A stretch of 64,000 bases of DNA from assembly GCF_016801865.2 (NCBI RefSeq), contig NC_068937.1:125026398-125090397 (forward strand), in the 5' to 3' direction. Shown here in pieces: positions 22,466 to 33,113 of the stretch (the stretch's first letter is position 1; every line of letters begins with the position of its first letter). The translations under genes and the position numbers were made by a program. The notes under the pieces are model-generated. The model saw only the letters and a program-made list of their open reading frames with translations. It had not been told where the DNA came from and did no database searches. Source of the stretch: Culex pipiens pallens. Its lineage: Eukaryota; Arthropoda; Insecta; Diptera; Culicidae.

Positions 22466-24696
22466 TTGGACAAAAGAATTTGAGAAAAAATGGTGACAAC
22501 TGTTTTAAATCGATTGAGGCAGAAGACCAAATTCATCTTATGAGATATCTCTGTCAAAAATAAACCATTTTAATTTAGAACAAATATCAAGATTGATTCA
22601 TTCAGATCATAAAAACTGTCCTGTATCGATTAGGATAGAAAGTAAAATGAGACAATACAAACATTACTGTTATCTCATCAACTACTTCATTTGAGTCAAA
22701 ATGCCTCCCTTTGTCATAAGAGAAAAAAAGATTGACTCATTCAATTCTTGGTAAAATCAGACATTTCTTATAAAATTCATCAGCCTATTGCATTGACTCC
22801 ACTCTGAAACTTAAATGATTGAGACAAACCTAACTCCCAATGACACCGGTACTGGCAACCCTGGCCCAACTTTCGCTGCAAGTGCATGGTATTGTGGCTT
22901 CCTCAGGTTGCATCATGCAATGCCGATAAAACAACCGCATGCTGGATCGTGATTTGTATTTGAAACAAGCAATTTTCTCGTCGTCGTTTCCAATCTCAAC
23001 CATTCCAAGGCCCAAGACAACGTCATGTAGGCCGTTGTCTTCTCGTGGTGCGCTGGTGGGTTTGAACATTCCAAGAAGACACCGGCCAAAGTTCGAAAGT
23101 GGAATGCCAAGACGGCGTCGATGTCGTCTGTGAGAGTGGTTGGGGGGCGAGGTAAAGAAATTGCTGGAATACACCTCCTCCCTTTGCCTCGTCGGTCGCA
23201 CAATTAGATTTGTTGTTATGAAGTCCTTGGTCCTCTGGCCAAGACGGTTGGTTCTTCTGTGCCGGAGACAACGTCAGACGTCTTGAGGTTGCTGGGGCAG
23301 AAGTGAAATTTTGTTGTGCAGATGCTATTTATGTGGGTTTTACCCGGGACTTGGGACCTAGCTCAGCAGGTTTTGCGGCGCAGTGAAGACGACGTTCGGA
23401 TTTCGTGTGTGGAATTGAAATAATTGCATATACGATTCTCACGAGGGACCGGCCAGAAGATGCAGGAGCTTAAGTTTGTTAGGAAATTTGTCGAGAAAGC
23501 TGATTGCAGCCATGACTTGGGACATGATGAACAGTGTAATGTCTGGTCTTGCCGCCAGGAAGACTAATTTCCACAACAATTTTCACCTTTGTGAATTGTG
23601 CAGCGCAAATTGATTCAACAACTTCGCCATTGATTTCATATATTTTACAGTAATCTCTTGGAAATCATACGGAATTCCCCACGAATAACCCAGAAGTCTT
23701 CTTGATGAAACCGTACGACAGTCGCGACTCGGGCTGGACGACCTGTATCGGTGAAGTGGTTCAGTCGGAACTGAAATTGCTGGATCTCTGATACAGCCGG
23801 GATGATTGCAAATCTCTGATGAACCACAAGCTCGCTCGCCTATCACATTCCATATTCCAGTCGTGTCTGGGCCGGTTGGACTTCATTATATTGGGATTTT
23901 GGGGTGATTTGTAGTTGGTTGATCGTTGATATATTGCATAATAAAGATTCAAAAATGAGCATGAACTCATAATTATATGCTAATAATACTGCTAATACTA
24001 AAAAGTTTGTGAATAAATCCTTCTACATCTTCTGCCAAATATCTCAAAACCACTTTCCGACAACAGTTTCTAGCTCAACTCGCTGGTTAGCCATAATGTA
24101 ATTATAAAACATTGACAAATTATGGCCAACCCCGACTCTCGTGTTCTCTGTGCAATTGTACCACATAATTGGCCCACTTCGCCTTTGTTTGTGAGTGGGC
24201 GTGCTTGTTTTCTGGGATGTGCAATAAGAAGGCCCATTTCTTCTCCTCAACTCCCCGGGCATAAGCTGTGCGGGGATGGCAATCAAATCGGGATCTCGTT
24301 CATTTCTTGTCTCGCACGGAGAAGATCCACTATTGAAGATGATTGCATTCCTTCTTCTTGCGTCTTAGCTTGAGCCTGCCGGAGGATGGCTCGGGTTCTT
24401 CTTATCAAACGATGCCCTCTGGTCGGACAAGCCTGACATGGCTTTGGTGGCAAATTAAGTTTCCTTTGCAAGAGCGCCGGCATTGAAGAGGGTGAGCTGG
24501 TAGGCAAGGATTAAATTTCAAACCTGTCTGATGGTGGTGATCGTGATGTCGATTCTCATGAAGAAAAAAAATGTGTTTTTTATGTCAAAAATCAACAGTG
24601 AAACACAAATAAACATTATTTCCTGAACTTTGTAAATAACATCAATGAGTTATGCATTTTTCATGATATTTTCTGTAACTTCAAATTTTACAAGTC
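22466..24696. other. intergenic, no gene supported
   Basis: Moderately GC-rich islands (22830-23300, 23590-23850, 24130-24500) carry overlapping minus-strand frames of 60-123 residues. None shows a recognisable domain, and no chain of splice sites yields one. They may be remnants of a gene or retroelement, but I cannot support a call. Confidence 0.35.
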
Positions 24697-24890
24697 AGGC
24701 TGCAAATTATCGAAAAATATGACTATTTTCGCATGTTCAAAAATGGAAGGGCTCGTACCGCCCCTCCGTCACGAGATATCAAAAAACGGACCTCGGATTC
24801 GTGATCAGGGACAAAAGTTACCCCTTAGGACAAATTTTCACGCACATCGAAGAAGGGTCGGGGCAACTGCTATGTGAGTTGGCGGAGAAT
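24697..24890 (-). mobile_element. truncated copy of the GGGTAATTCTC MITE family
   Basis: The minus strand matches the left half of the element at 59507: aattctccgccaactcacat, then gttgccccgacccttcttcg, ttttgtccctgatcacgaat and gatatctcgtgacggagggg. The terminal GGGT is replaced by an A/T run at 24891 and the other half is missing. Confidence 0.65.
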
Positions 24891-26479
24891 TTTTTTTTTT
24901 CTGTTTGAGTATTAAGACACTGAATCCTGATTACAAGGACTATTGTATCGTGTTACCCATTTTTACTGTTATTAAGCAGTTCCAGATCTATAACACAGTC
25001 CCTATTGAGAGGGAAAGTGCTGTTCCATCCAGATGCTGTAAACTCCATTCCTTGTGCCTTGTGCGCTATGTATCGCTAGAACCGCGGTGACAATTTTTTC
25101 GTGTCATTTTTCAAGCTCTTCCCAGCAGCTATTATTTGCCGCGCGGGGTCTTGTAAAGACAATTGTCTTTTTGCAGCGCTACTTTTGCGGTGTTCCCTTT
25201 GCTCTGATCTGGACAATGCGACTGGACTGCAGTGCAATACCGATCGGCTGGGCATTATTTACATGCGAAGGCACGAGGAATTTATTTTGGGAAAGAGGCG
25301 CAAAGGAATATCCCAAGATCGATCACATGCTTGAAGAGCACGTGAAGCAACCGTTTTATACTCATACGGTTGCTGCTACCTCTGAACTTAAACCTAAGGC
25401 TGCCACCCAGAGAAGAACCCATGACTTTCCGCTTATGAGGCGAAACCCGTGGCGGAGAATTACCCAGCTGTAATTGGACATCAATGTGCTGATATGTCAA
25501 CATAAGGTGCCCGATGAAATTGAAATTTCATACAACAATATACGAAAAAATGGCAAAAATATAAGATGATTCATGTTTTAGTTTTTAATTGTCAGTATAC
25601 CAAATTGCGTATTCTATTCGCAGAGAATTGCAAAACTCCACTGCTCGAGATAAGTCACCAACGAGCTCGAGATGCGATAAGAGGCTAAAGTTGCGTAACT
25701 CATTTAAATCGATTAGAAGTGGGAAAGCATTTCCCCCAGATGCAACGATGCGTAATAGAAAGCGAAATTCCCTCCCTTGCTATAGTTCATATCATTAACG
25801 TCATTATAGAAGCCCCTTAAGCACTTAAGCTTTTTCCTAGCAATGGTGCTGAAGGAGCTTCACCGGAACCCGACCCCACTTTTGTGCACTTTATGCAAAC
25901 ATTATGTCAAAAGCTGCTACAAACTTTGCCCGGTGCAAGATAAAAGAGGGAAATACTACCCCTCCCCCTCCCACTTTTCCCTGATGTGGTGGAAAGGCAG
26001 CAAGCATAATCAACTGTTTAAACACTGCAGATGAAATCTCGAAATTTATTTCAGCCACCGCGCCGCAGCATCAACTGCCTGATAATGTCATTGGGGTTTG
26101 GTCCTGCCGCCGCTCCCCCTCATCGAGTTATAAAGCTTCCTGCGTCGAGAAAGGACAGAGAGAGCTTTCAGGGATGAGCTCCGCAGCCTGGAAAAGTGTG
26201 GAAGGGTTCTTTCAGGGGGAAAATCCGACAAAAAGTTGGACATGTCGCATACATTATGTGGCGCTAATTAGAGGAAACCAGAAGGGGACGGTTTGATGAA
26301 ACACTCGTTTTGAGTGAAATAAGGTGTTGCTGTCAGGTAAAACGTTTAGAAAATGTTGAACTTTCAAGTTTTTGAAGCAAACTTTTTTGAAGTGTACTGT
26401 CTGCTTCATCGATTTGAAAGGCCATTTATTAGACAATTTTATATTTTGTATTTTTTGTGATTGATAGACGCAACATATG
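24891..26479. other. intergenic, no gene supported
   Basis: The 139-residue plus-strand frame at 25054-25473 and its overlaps show no known domain. Nothing else is recognised. Confidence 0.4.
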
Positions 26480-26720
26480 GTACCCAAAAATGTATAGGTC
26501 ATCACTTAAATTTTAAATTTATTGCAGTTTTAGTGAAAAGTTGTTTTTTGCCGTTTTTGTCATTTTTCGGTTTTCGAGTGCGGCGTGTTGAAAACTCCAG
26601 TTTTTATCTTCAAAAAATAATATCTCGGAATTCTGTGAAAGAAACTTCACCATTTTGAAATATGTTATGTAAAATTGTTCGGGGAATCCGAAAAAAATAT
26701 GTTCACACTTGTTGGAAAAT
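26480..26720 (+). repeat. dispersed repeat with an unfilled transposon target site
   Basis: ggtacccaaaaatgtataggtc runs straight through the point at which its paralogue (16670-17630) carries the 926-bp TIR element. Downstream, gcagttttagtgaaaag and atatgttatgtaaaat keep the two copies aligned. It serves as a natural control for the insertion. Confidence 0.7.
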
Positions 26721-26856
26721 GTAAAAAAATTCTCTTGTTTTTCACAAATTTATGTTAATACACATTTTTTAAAGGCAATGCAATCTTTTGTTTTTGAAAA
26801 TATACTGATTAAGTCGGTTAAACTATTGATAAAGCTTATTTTAGTTTGTATGGGAA

Positions 26857-27124
26857 TTCTGTGCACACTTGTCTCGCCCGTGTGGATCAATCGGACCGCG
26901 CACTGGATTCACAATCCAGAGGTCGCCGGCTCGAATCCCACGGCGGGCGCTCTAAAATTCTTTGTGTAAATATGGGTATCCGGCGCCGTCGCTCCGTGCC
27001 GTACTCAAACACTTAGGAGCCCAGGGCGGCGAAGTCCTTGTAGATAAAAAGGAAGACACTAGTGGTTGGTACTAGCAATGGTGGCCGACAGCTATAAAGT
27101 CAACTTCGTTTTCTGTGCACACTT
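26857..27124 (+). mobile_element. tRNA-derived SINE-like insertion with 14-bp target duplications
   Basis: The identical 14-mer ttctgtgcacactt flanks a 240-bp body (copies at 26857-26870 and 27111-27124). The head, 26876-26948, has tRNA form: the acceptor pair GCCCGTG/GGCGGGC is nearly complementary, the anticodon stem CTGGA/TCCAG is perfect around a TTCACAA loop (nominal anticodon CAC), and box B is GGCTCGAATCCC. The D and T stems are degenerate, so it is not a functional tRNA. The non-tRNA body follows (tgtaaatatgggtatccggc ... cgacagctataaagtcaact). The 14-bp duplications support retrotransposition. I cannot name the family without a library search. Confidence 0.8.
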
Positions 27125-27568
27125 TTGACACGTAGTACAATTTTACTTTCGAAACACACTTTTGACACGTGCTTTTCAGATTTTTGTTTACATAATTTTC
27201 TGTATCTTTTAACTGGTGTAACCAAATTAGTTGGAAATTGGAGCGTTTGTTTAGCGATAGTATACGAACCGATTGCTTCAATAAGTTTGACTCCATCATT
27301 CATTGTTTTGAAATTATTCACCATCAAACTTTAAAAATCGATTTTCTCGAGAAGTACTAAATGGTCGTTGTCACAAGATAGCACACAACAGACGATATAC
27401 TCTTTGTTAACAAACTCACATTGACCTATTTCCATTATTTTGTTTTTTTTTGTTTTTTTTTTTTTTTTTGCTGAATGCATATCCGAAAATCTTTGATAAT
27501 ATTTTTCAAAAAGGTGTGACAAGATTGACAAAACGTAACATATCTACAAAAAATAAAGAAAATATCCT
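27125..27568. other. intergenic, no gene seen
   Basis: The start (ttgacacgtagtacaatttt) is the interrupted host sequence of the SINE. It contains a short internal direct repeat, cacacttttgacacgt, at about 27117 and 27156. An A/T-rich run follows near 27440-27470. Confidence 0.45.
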
Positions 27569-27897
27569 TTTTGCAATTCCGCTGTAAAACTGTCAACTGT
27601 TCCTGTTCTTCTGGAGAAACGAAACGGCCTACTTTTCCCTACCAAAAATAACAGAATGGAAAATTAATACCTTTCAATACCAGTGCTGAAAAGTTCTACT
27701 TTTCAGCACTGAAATTGGTGCTGAAAAGTTGAACTTTTCAACACCAGTATCGAAAATTAACACTTTTTAATATTTTTTGTCTTGAACGGTGAATTTACTA
27801 AACACATGAATGTTTGACATAAAATTCCACTCAAGAAACGTTTTTCGAAATTGCAAAATATGTTGTAAGCAACTCGTTGCATAAACTACTATTATAT
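27569..27897 (-). repeat. family A repeat, divergent copy
   Basis: It begins ttttgcaattccgctgtaaa, shares the ggagaaacgaaacggcctac and accaaaaataacagaatgga blocks with the copy at 1614-2010, keeps the tgctgaaaagtt / aacttttca hairpins, and ends gttgcataaactactatt. The long ttatccaac hairpin is deleted. Confidence 0.7.
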
Positions 27898-28082
27898 CAA
27901 ATCAATTGGAACAATTTGTAATTGAAATATGTTTTATAACAAAGCAAAAAAAACATATGTTTTTTATACTTGTGTCTCAAATAAATCATATCCTGTTATT
28001 GTTGAAGGTAAAGGGGTTTTTATTCAATCTCACCGGAAACCTAATCTTATGAACTTATGTTAATAAAGATAAGAAAGTTTCA
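27898..28082. other. intergenic, no gene seen
   Basis: AT-rich spacer between a family A copy and a tRNA-like unit. Nothing is recognised. Confidence 0.4.
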
Positions 28083-28160
28083 TTGGCTTACTGGTTTACG
28101 TGCACGCGTTGTAAGCGGATGGTCCAAGGTTCGATTCTCATCAGCTCCCAAGTGTTCGTC
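28083..28160 (+). repeat. tRNA-like promoter unit (SINE head candidate)
   Basis: A box-A-like TGGTTTACGTGCACG is followed by a box-B-like AGGTTCGATTCTC about 40 nt downstream. The anticodon arm is degenerate (three paired bases). This suggests a tRNA-derived SINE or pseudogene; no target duplication was found. Confidence 0.4.
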
Positions 28161-30889
28161 TTTACCCGTTTACAATGTTTTGTTTGAAATGATAGCTTGA
28201 TAGACCCTGCCAAGACACTTTTATATACTTGGTAAATCGTATATTGAAATATGTCTAACCCAGTGACAGCTGTCAGAAACTTCATACAAAACCAGAAAAT
28301 CAAACATCTCTCCGTAACACCATTCCACAAAACTGTCTCCACCAGAAGTTGATACCTACCGTACTGTTCGCTTCCCCCAACAAAACCAAAAACAAATCCA
28401 CCACCAAAGAGGGATCTCCCTTTTTGCGCGAAAAATCAATCGCACATGCCATCTCTCTGGCCGGAGGGTACCGATTTTCAATTAAGATCTCAATGGCACA
28501 CACCACACAGACACTGGCTTTGGGCGGCACGTGTCACAATTTTGACACGTCCCACACTCTTGTCCTTTTTGTCCCTTTTTGCATGGTTTTGCTTAGTTTG
28601 GTTAGAACTGACATAGCCTGCTTCTGTCGGTGCTAAGGGGTGATGCAAAAGCTGCATTTCGATGCAGTTATTTATTCATGGCATGCTGCCGGAATGTGAC
28701 GAGATTTGTTTTTTTTGCGTTGCCTTCTTTTTAAATTGAACAGTTCAATCCAAGTTCAATCTGTCTCATTTTGAGAACGCACATGAAAAAAAACTGTTTA
28801 AAAAGAAAACGAAACGTGCTCAAAACATTCTTAATTCGACATACCCTGAACCCTTAATCCTCTGTTTACCTTCTCACCAAGACAACACCCGCAAAGGAGA
28901 TGAATTATCTGTTTTTTGTTTATTTAGAAATTTATACGACCCCACAGGAACCAGCCAACAGTCTGAGATTGCCACTTTTGTAACGTTGTTGTTTTTTCAC
29001 CGGTAACCACCGTGCTGTTCTGGGACATTATTTGACTATGCTGGCAAAGATGTTGCCGGCGCCAACAACCAAGAAGGCATGGCAAGAATAATTATGGTCG
29101 ATGAGAAAGTTGCTCAGAGATGAGAAATACTAAAATGGCAAATTTGAGCGAGTAATAAATCCGATGTTTAATAAGTATATTTCACACTGAGTGTAAAGTT
29201 TTTTAACAGACAAATATTCCGAACAGACTGTTTTTTGTGTCAGCAATTTCAGTATTACTTTCTTTTTGTTTATAACGGAAAGGAAACTACCTTTTATTTC
29301 AGTTCATTTTGCAAAAAAACACCTAACTTAAAATTAGACATTGATTTTTCATTAAAAAAAACTGCAAATTTTCGCCAATAAAAAAATCCCATCACTGATT
29401 CCCAAACATTCCCAACCTGCCAAGAGGTTACGCCAACTCATTTCGGCAGTCATCATCGTCGTCGTCGGCTTCGTCTTCTCAAGCCCGTAGACTCTTGCTC
29501 TGAAAATGATACAAGCTGCTTTGCGGGTCCTGTGGGGTACACGAGCAACTCGAGGCGCGACCAGCCTGCCTGTTGTTGACACTTTCAGCCCGGACGGTCT
29601 TAAAGGTGGCCCCGAAAAGGAAGCGTCGTTGTTCAAGAAGTCTCCAGAAGGCATGAGAGGTGCCTAATGCGGCAGCACCGCCAGCTTCTTGCCTGGATGT
29701 AGTCTCTTGACGATACGGATACGACTGTGTTACTGCACTGTTTACTAGAGGAAATTTGAAGCTATTATGCGAAGAATGCTTGAGACAGTACGGTGTGAAT
29801 GTTTTAAGACACTAAGTGGAATCTTGAATAATTATTTGGCCAATCTTACAACCTTACAATCCAATTTACGACATTTTTACAGGTTTTTAACTTTGATTGG
29901 AGAGTTTATAATGATTCTTTTCAAGTACAGTGTTGCCATCATCATCAGTTTAGTATTCCCAAATCACCAGTTCGGCAATGTGCGCTCCCTCGAAGTTGTA
30001 GATATTCCTTACTTCTGCATGTTCATCCTCCTCGCGTTGCAGACAAACGTCGACCATTATTTCTGGTGTTTTCACGCTTGTCCTGAGTACACTTTCACAC
30101 CTAGCAACATCAGCAACAATTCCACCTCCCAGCCACCACAGTGTCAACAACAACATCTTCCTTTCTTACTTCGCCCAGAGTGGATCTCCACCCAAAGCTC
30201 CCGATCCCGGCAGCGTGTTCTTGTTCTCCGTCTACCGCAGAATCAGCAACACTGACTGACTGACTTTTGGCTCGCATCCGCACAGCTTAACCTCAAAGCT
30301 GGGAGCACTGCCAAAAAGACGTAAACGTAAATTAATTTGATATCAAGATACACCATCCATTTCGTTTATTTACGATACCGGAAGGAATTGAAGTGAAAAT
30401 GTGATTATGTCGGGCACGTGCGGAGAAAAGCTGGAGTTGAACCGACTGACGGTTGGGCGGACAATGAAACGACTACATTTGCCGAGAAAGTGACAAACAT
30501 CGCACAGGAGGAACATTCAAGTTACACAGTAATAAAAAGAGTTATTTTCTTTTGTTACCTTATTTTGTTGTAATTTTACATTGATTTATTTGGAAAGTGT
30601 ACTTTTCACATAAGAACCTGTTCACATCACAATGTTTTTATCACTGGATAACGATGTAGGTGTAAAAGCAGTACGAGTTACTTGAAGTGTAAACTAAGTG
30701 TTGGAGTTCAACTCATGTTTCTCCAAAAAATAACGTTTACTTTGGTGAATTAGGGCTACAGTTTTAATAGAGATGACAATTTTAAATTTTGATGCCCTGT
30801 GTCTGTTCTGAACAAATAAAATATTAAAATAATTTTCACAAACATAACTACTACAGTAATTTACCCCATCAATTCTGAGGACGGTATGA
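28161..30889. other. intergenic, no gene supported
   Basis: Open frames at 28349-28636, 29352-29654 and 29767-30255 have no recognisable domain. The last is 162 residues but low-complexity at its C-terminal end (Ser/Gln-rich). No RNA gene or element terminus is identified. Confidence 0.4.
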
Positions 30890-31178
30890 TCTATATATAT
30901 AAAAAATTTCGACGGTTTTGTTCGAACGCGAATCAGTTCAGTACGGAGCGTCGGATCGAGGTGATCTTTGTTGCGTTGGGTTCGTATAAGTCCAAGGAAG
31001 GTTCTTACGCAAAAAAGTGACAACTTTGGCCACTCTGGAACCGATTCCGGAAAATCTGCAGATTGTATGGGAAAAGTTGCGTAAAGCAAATTTTGATCAC
31101 AGGAGGCTGAATAAGCAAACAAGCTAAAAACGTCAAGAAAGCAAAAAGGGCAGGACGAAGTTTGCCGGGAAACGCTTG
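30890..31178 (+). mobile_element. non-autonomous Helitron-like element
   Basis: The 5' end is TCTATATATATAAAAAA, the TC-plus-TA-run start common in insect Helitrons. The 3' end has a short GC hairpin (GGCA...TGCC within gggcaggacgaagtttgccg) about a dozen bases before the terminus cgCTTG, a variant of the CTRR consensus. Insertion lies between A (30889) and T (31179), with no target duplication and no terminal inverted repeats, as Helitrons require. No Rep/helicase coding. Minus-strand open frames across it are accidental. Confidence 0.65.
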
Positions 31179-32691
31179 TTTAAAATAAATATTTACAAAA
31201 AATATCTTTTCAAACTACACATTTTCTCAAACCTCCATCACCACCAGTCTAGAACGACGACGTTGTCCTGGCACGCTCGCCTCAAAATTGAGTGTCTCTG
31301 GAGTGAGGAGAGTGGTATGATTGTGCCACCTCAAGGCTCTCCAAATCAGACACGACTTGGCCCCATGGCTTTTCAACACACTCTCTGCGATGCCACACTC
31401 AAGTCCTTCGTGGAATCTCTCGGCTTGACATAAAGGGGAAAAGCGGAGGTCGAGTCGTAGGCTGGGTGGAAAATGACAAGATTGTTCAAATTAAGACGTT
31501 TTCTCTGCTTCGTCTTCTTCGTTTTTTTTTTGAAGGGCTCACGCGTGGAATGAGCGGAAAATGATGATTGTTATGACACTCTTTAGAGGAAGGCAAATTG
31601 CACGACTGGAAAGATCTTCTAAACAACTAGCAGGAATGGAAAGATTTATTCAAGCAAATTTAGGGTTCCAAAACCGTGCATGAAATGAATTATTTAATTG
31701 AGATTAAGTTGAACCTTGCGATGTTATCAATTTTGATATGACTGTATTATGCAAAATAATAACCTGATGTGATATTTCAAGTCTGATTGATTAAAGACTT
31801 TGAAAGGTAATTCAAAACTAAATTAAACGAAGTCTATTCTTTTATAATTTACCCACCAACTGAATGAGTAGAACTGTTCAGTGCACATTGCAAAATTGGC
31901 TAACAAAGATTCAACAGCATGCAACAGTCTGCTCCTTAATCCCCAGTTTAATGTGGAAAATCCGCTGACTTGCACCCAGAATCCCAACTCTTCGCAAGTA
32001 ACCTTACCTGCATTCTACAAAATGAACTTGAAGAAAGAATTATTGCCCAACTTGGAGAATAACAAAACAAAAGAACGCATTATTTATAGAAACCTACTCT
32101 ACAGGGTGGTTTGTGCGAACTCTGATCCCTACCAAGGTCTGTTTACGGCCATAGGCTACCGTTCCAGACTGCATGACTACCGGTGTAGTGAGCCCCTCAG
32201 CGCTTGATGTTCAAACGTGTTCGAATTGTTGATAAGTTTTAAAAATTAAAAAATATGAATATTTGAACTTAGTAGAAAAAATTTAAGGTATGGAACTATA
32301 AAAAAAATGAAACCATTAAATTTTGTTTTCAAAATGCTTCAAATAAAAAAAAACTATCAATTTATCAGAAAATCTTAAAACATCCTTCAAATTAACAGAA
32401 AAACGGCTGGAAAATGTCGGCTGGTAAATCTCTTTATCAAAAAACTAAATTATTCATAGCCCTCCGTTGCCTTATGTGAATTCCAATTATTAAGTTATTA
32501 GAATCTTTCTAGCTTACAAAACAGAATCAACTATTTGATCTGTGGATACTGAAACAAAATGTATAGAAGATCAAGCCAAATCTCTCCACATGGATACAAT
32601 AATCGAAAAAATGTATCATTGCAAACAACTTTATTTGCTAGGCTGGTGGGATAGAAATGCGTTATAATAAATAATGACTGAATAGTAGTTT
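31179..32691. other. intergenic, no gene seen
   Basis: Short open frames only (31176-31433, 31881-32207) without recognisable motifs. AT-rich from 32200 onwards. Confidence 0.4.
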
Positions 32692-33113
32692 ATGCAACAA
32701 GTTGCAAAAAGAGGATTTTTTCAGCACGAGTCGTACATTTATCCAACGAGGTTCACCGAGTTGGATAAATACGACGAGTGCTGAAAAAATCAAGTTTTGC
32801 AACGAGTTCCATACAACATTTTTTGCAATTCCAAAAAACACCCATTGAGTGAAATTTTAAGTCAAATTTTCATGTATTTTGTCAATAAATCGTTTAAATC
32901 AAAACAATGTTGAAATGTGTTACTTTTCGAAACAAGTGCTGAAAAGTTCAACTTTTCAGCAACCCATTTCAGTGCTGAAAAGTAGAACTTTTCAGCATTT
33001 ATTTTGAAAAGTGTTGCTATTCGATTCTGTTATTTTTGGTACAGAAAAGTAGGCTATTTCGTCGTTCAAGAATGACAGGAAAAGTAAGTAGTTTAACGAC
33101 GGAATTGCAAAAA
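32692..33113 (+). repeat. family A hairpin-array repeat, near full-length copy
   Basis: It runs from atagtagtttatgcaacaag to gacggaattgcaaaaa with all blocks of the family: the long hairpin at about 32718-32797, the gcaattccaaaaaacaccca block, and both tgctgaaaagt hairpins. It is close to the 21.2-kb and 37.8-kb copies, so amplification is fairly recent. Flanks (atgactga / aattaaact) show no target duplication. Confidence 0.8.

Noticed and set aside
22830..23271. Minus-strand gene of about 120 residues
   Set aside because: Several overlapping frames of similar length, no conserved motif; cannot support a gene.
25054..25473. 139-residue plus-strand open frame as a gene
   Set aside because: No recognisable domain, overlapping frames on both strands, no splice context.
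26874..26950. Functional tRNA with CAC anticodon
   Set aside because: D and T stems are degenerate and the unit lies inside a 240-bp body with target duplications, so it is a SINE-like head.
29767..30255. 162-residue plus-strand open frame as a membrane protein gene
   Set aside because: Hydrophobic stretches are AT-composition driven; no family recognised, no splice partners.
30694..31122. 142-residue minus-strand open frame
   Set aside because: It overlaps the Helitron-like element and shows no domain.
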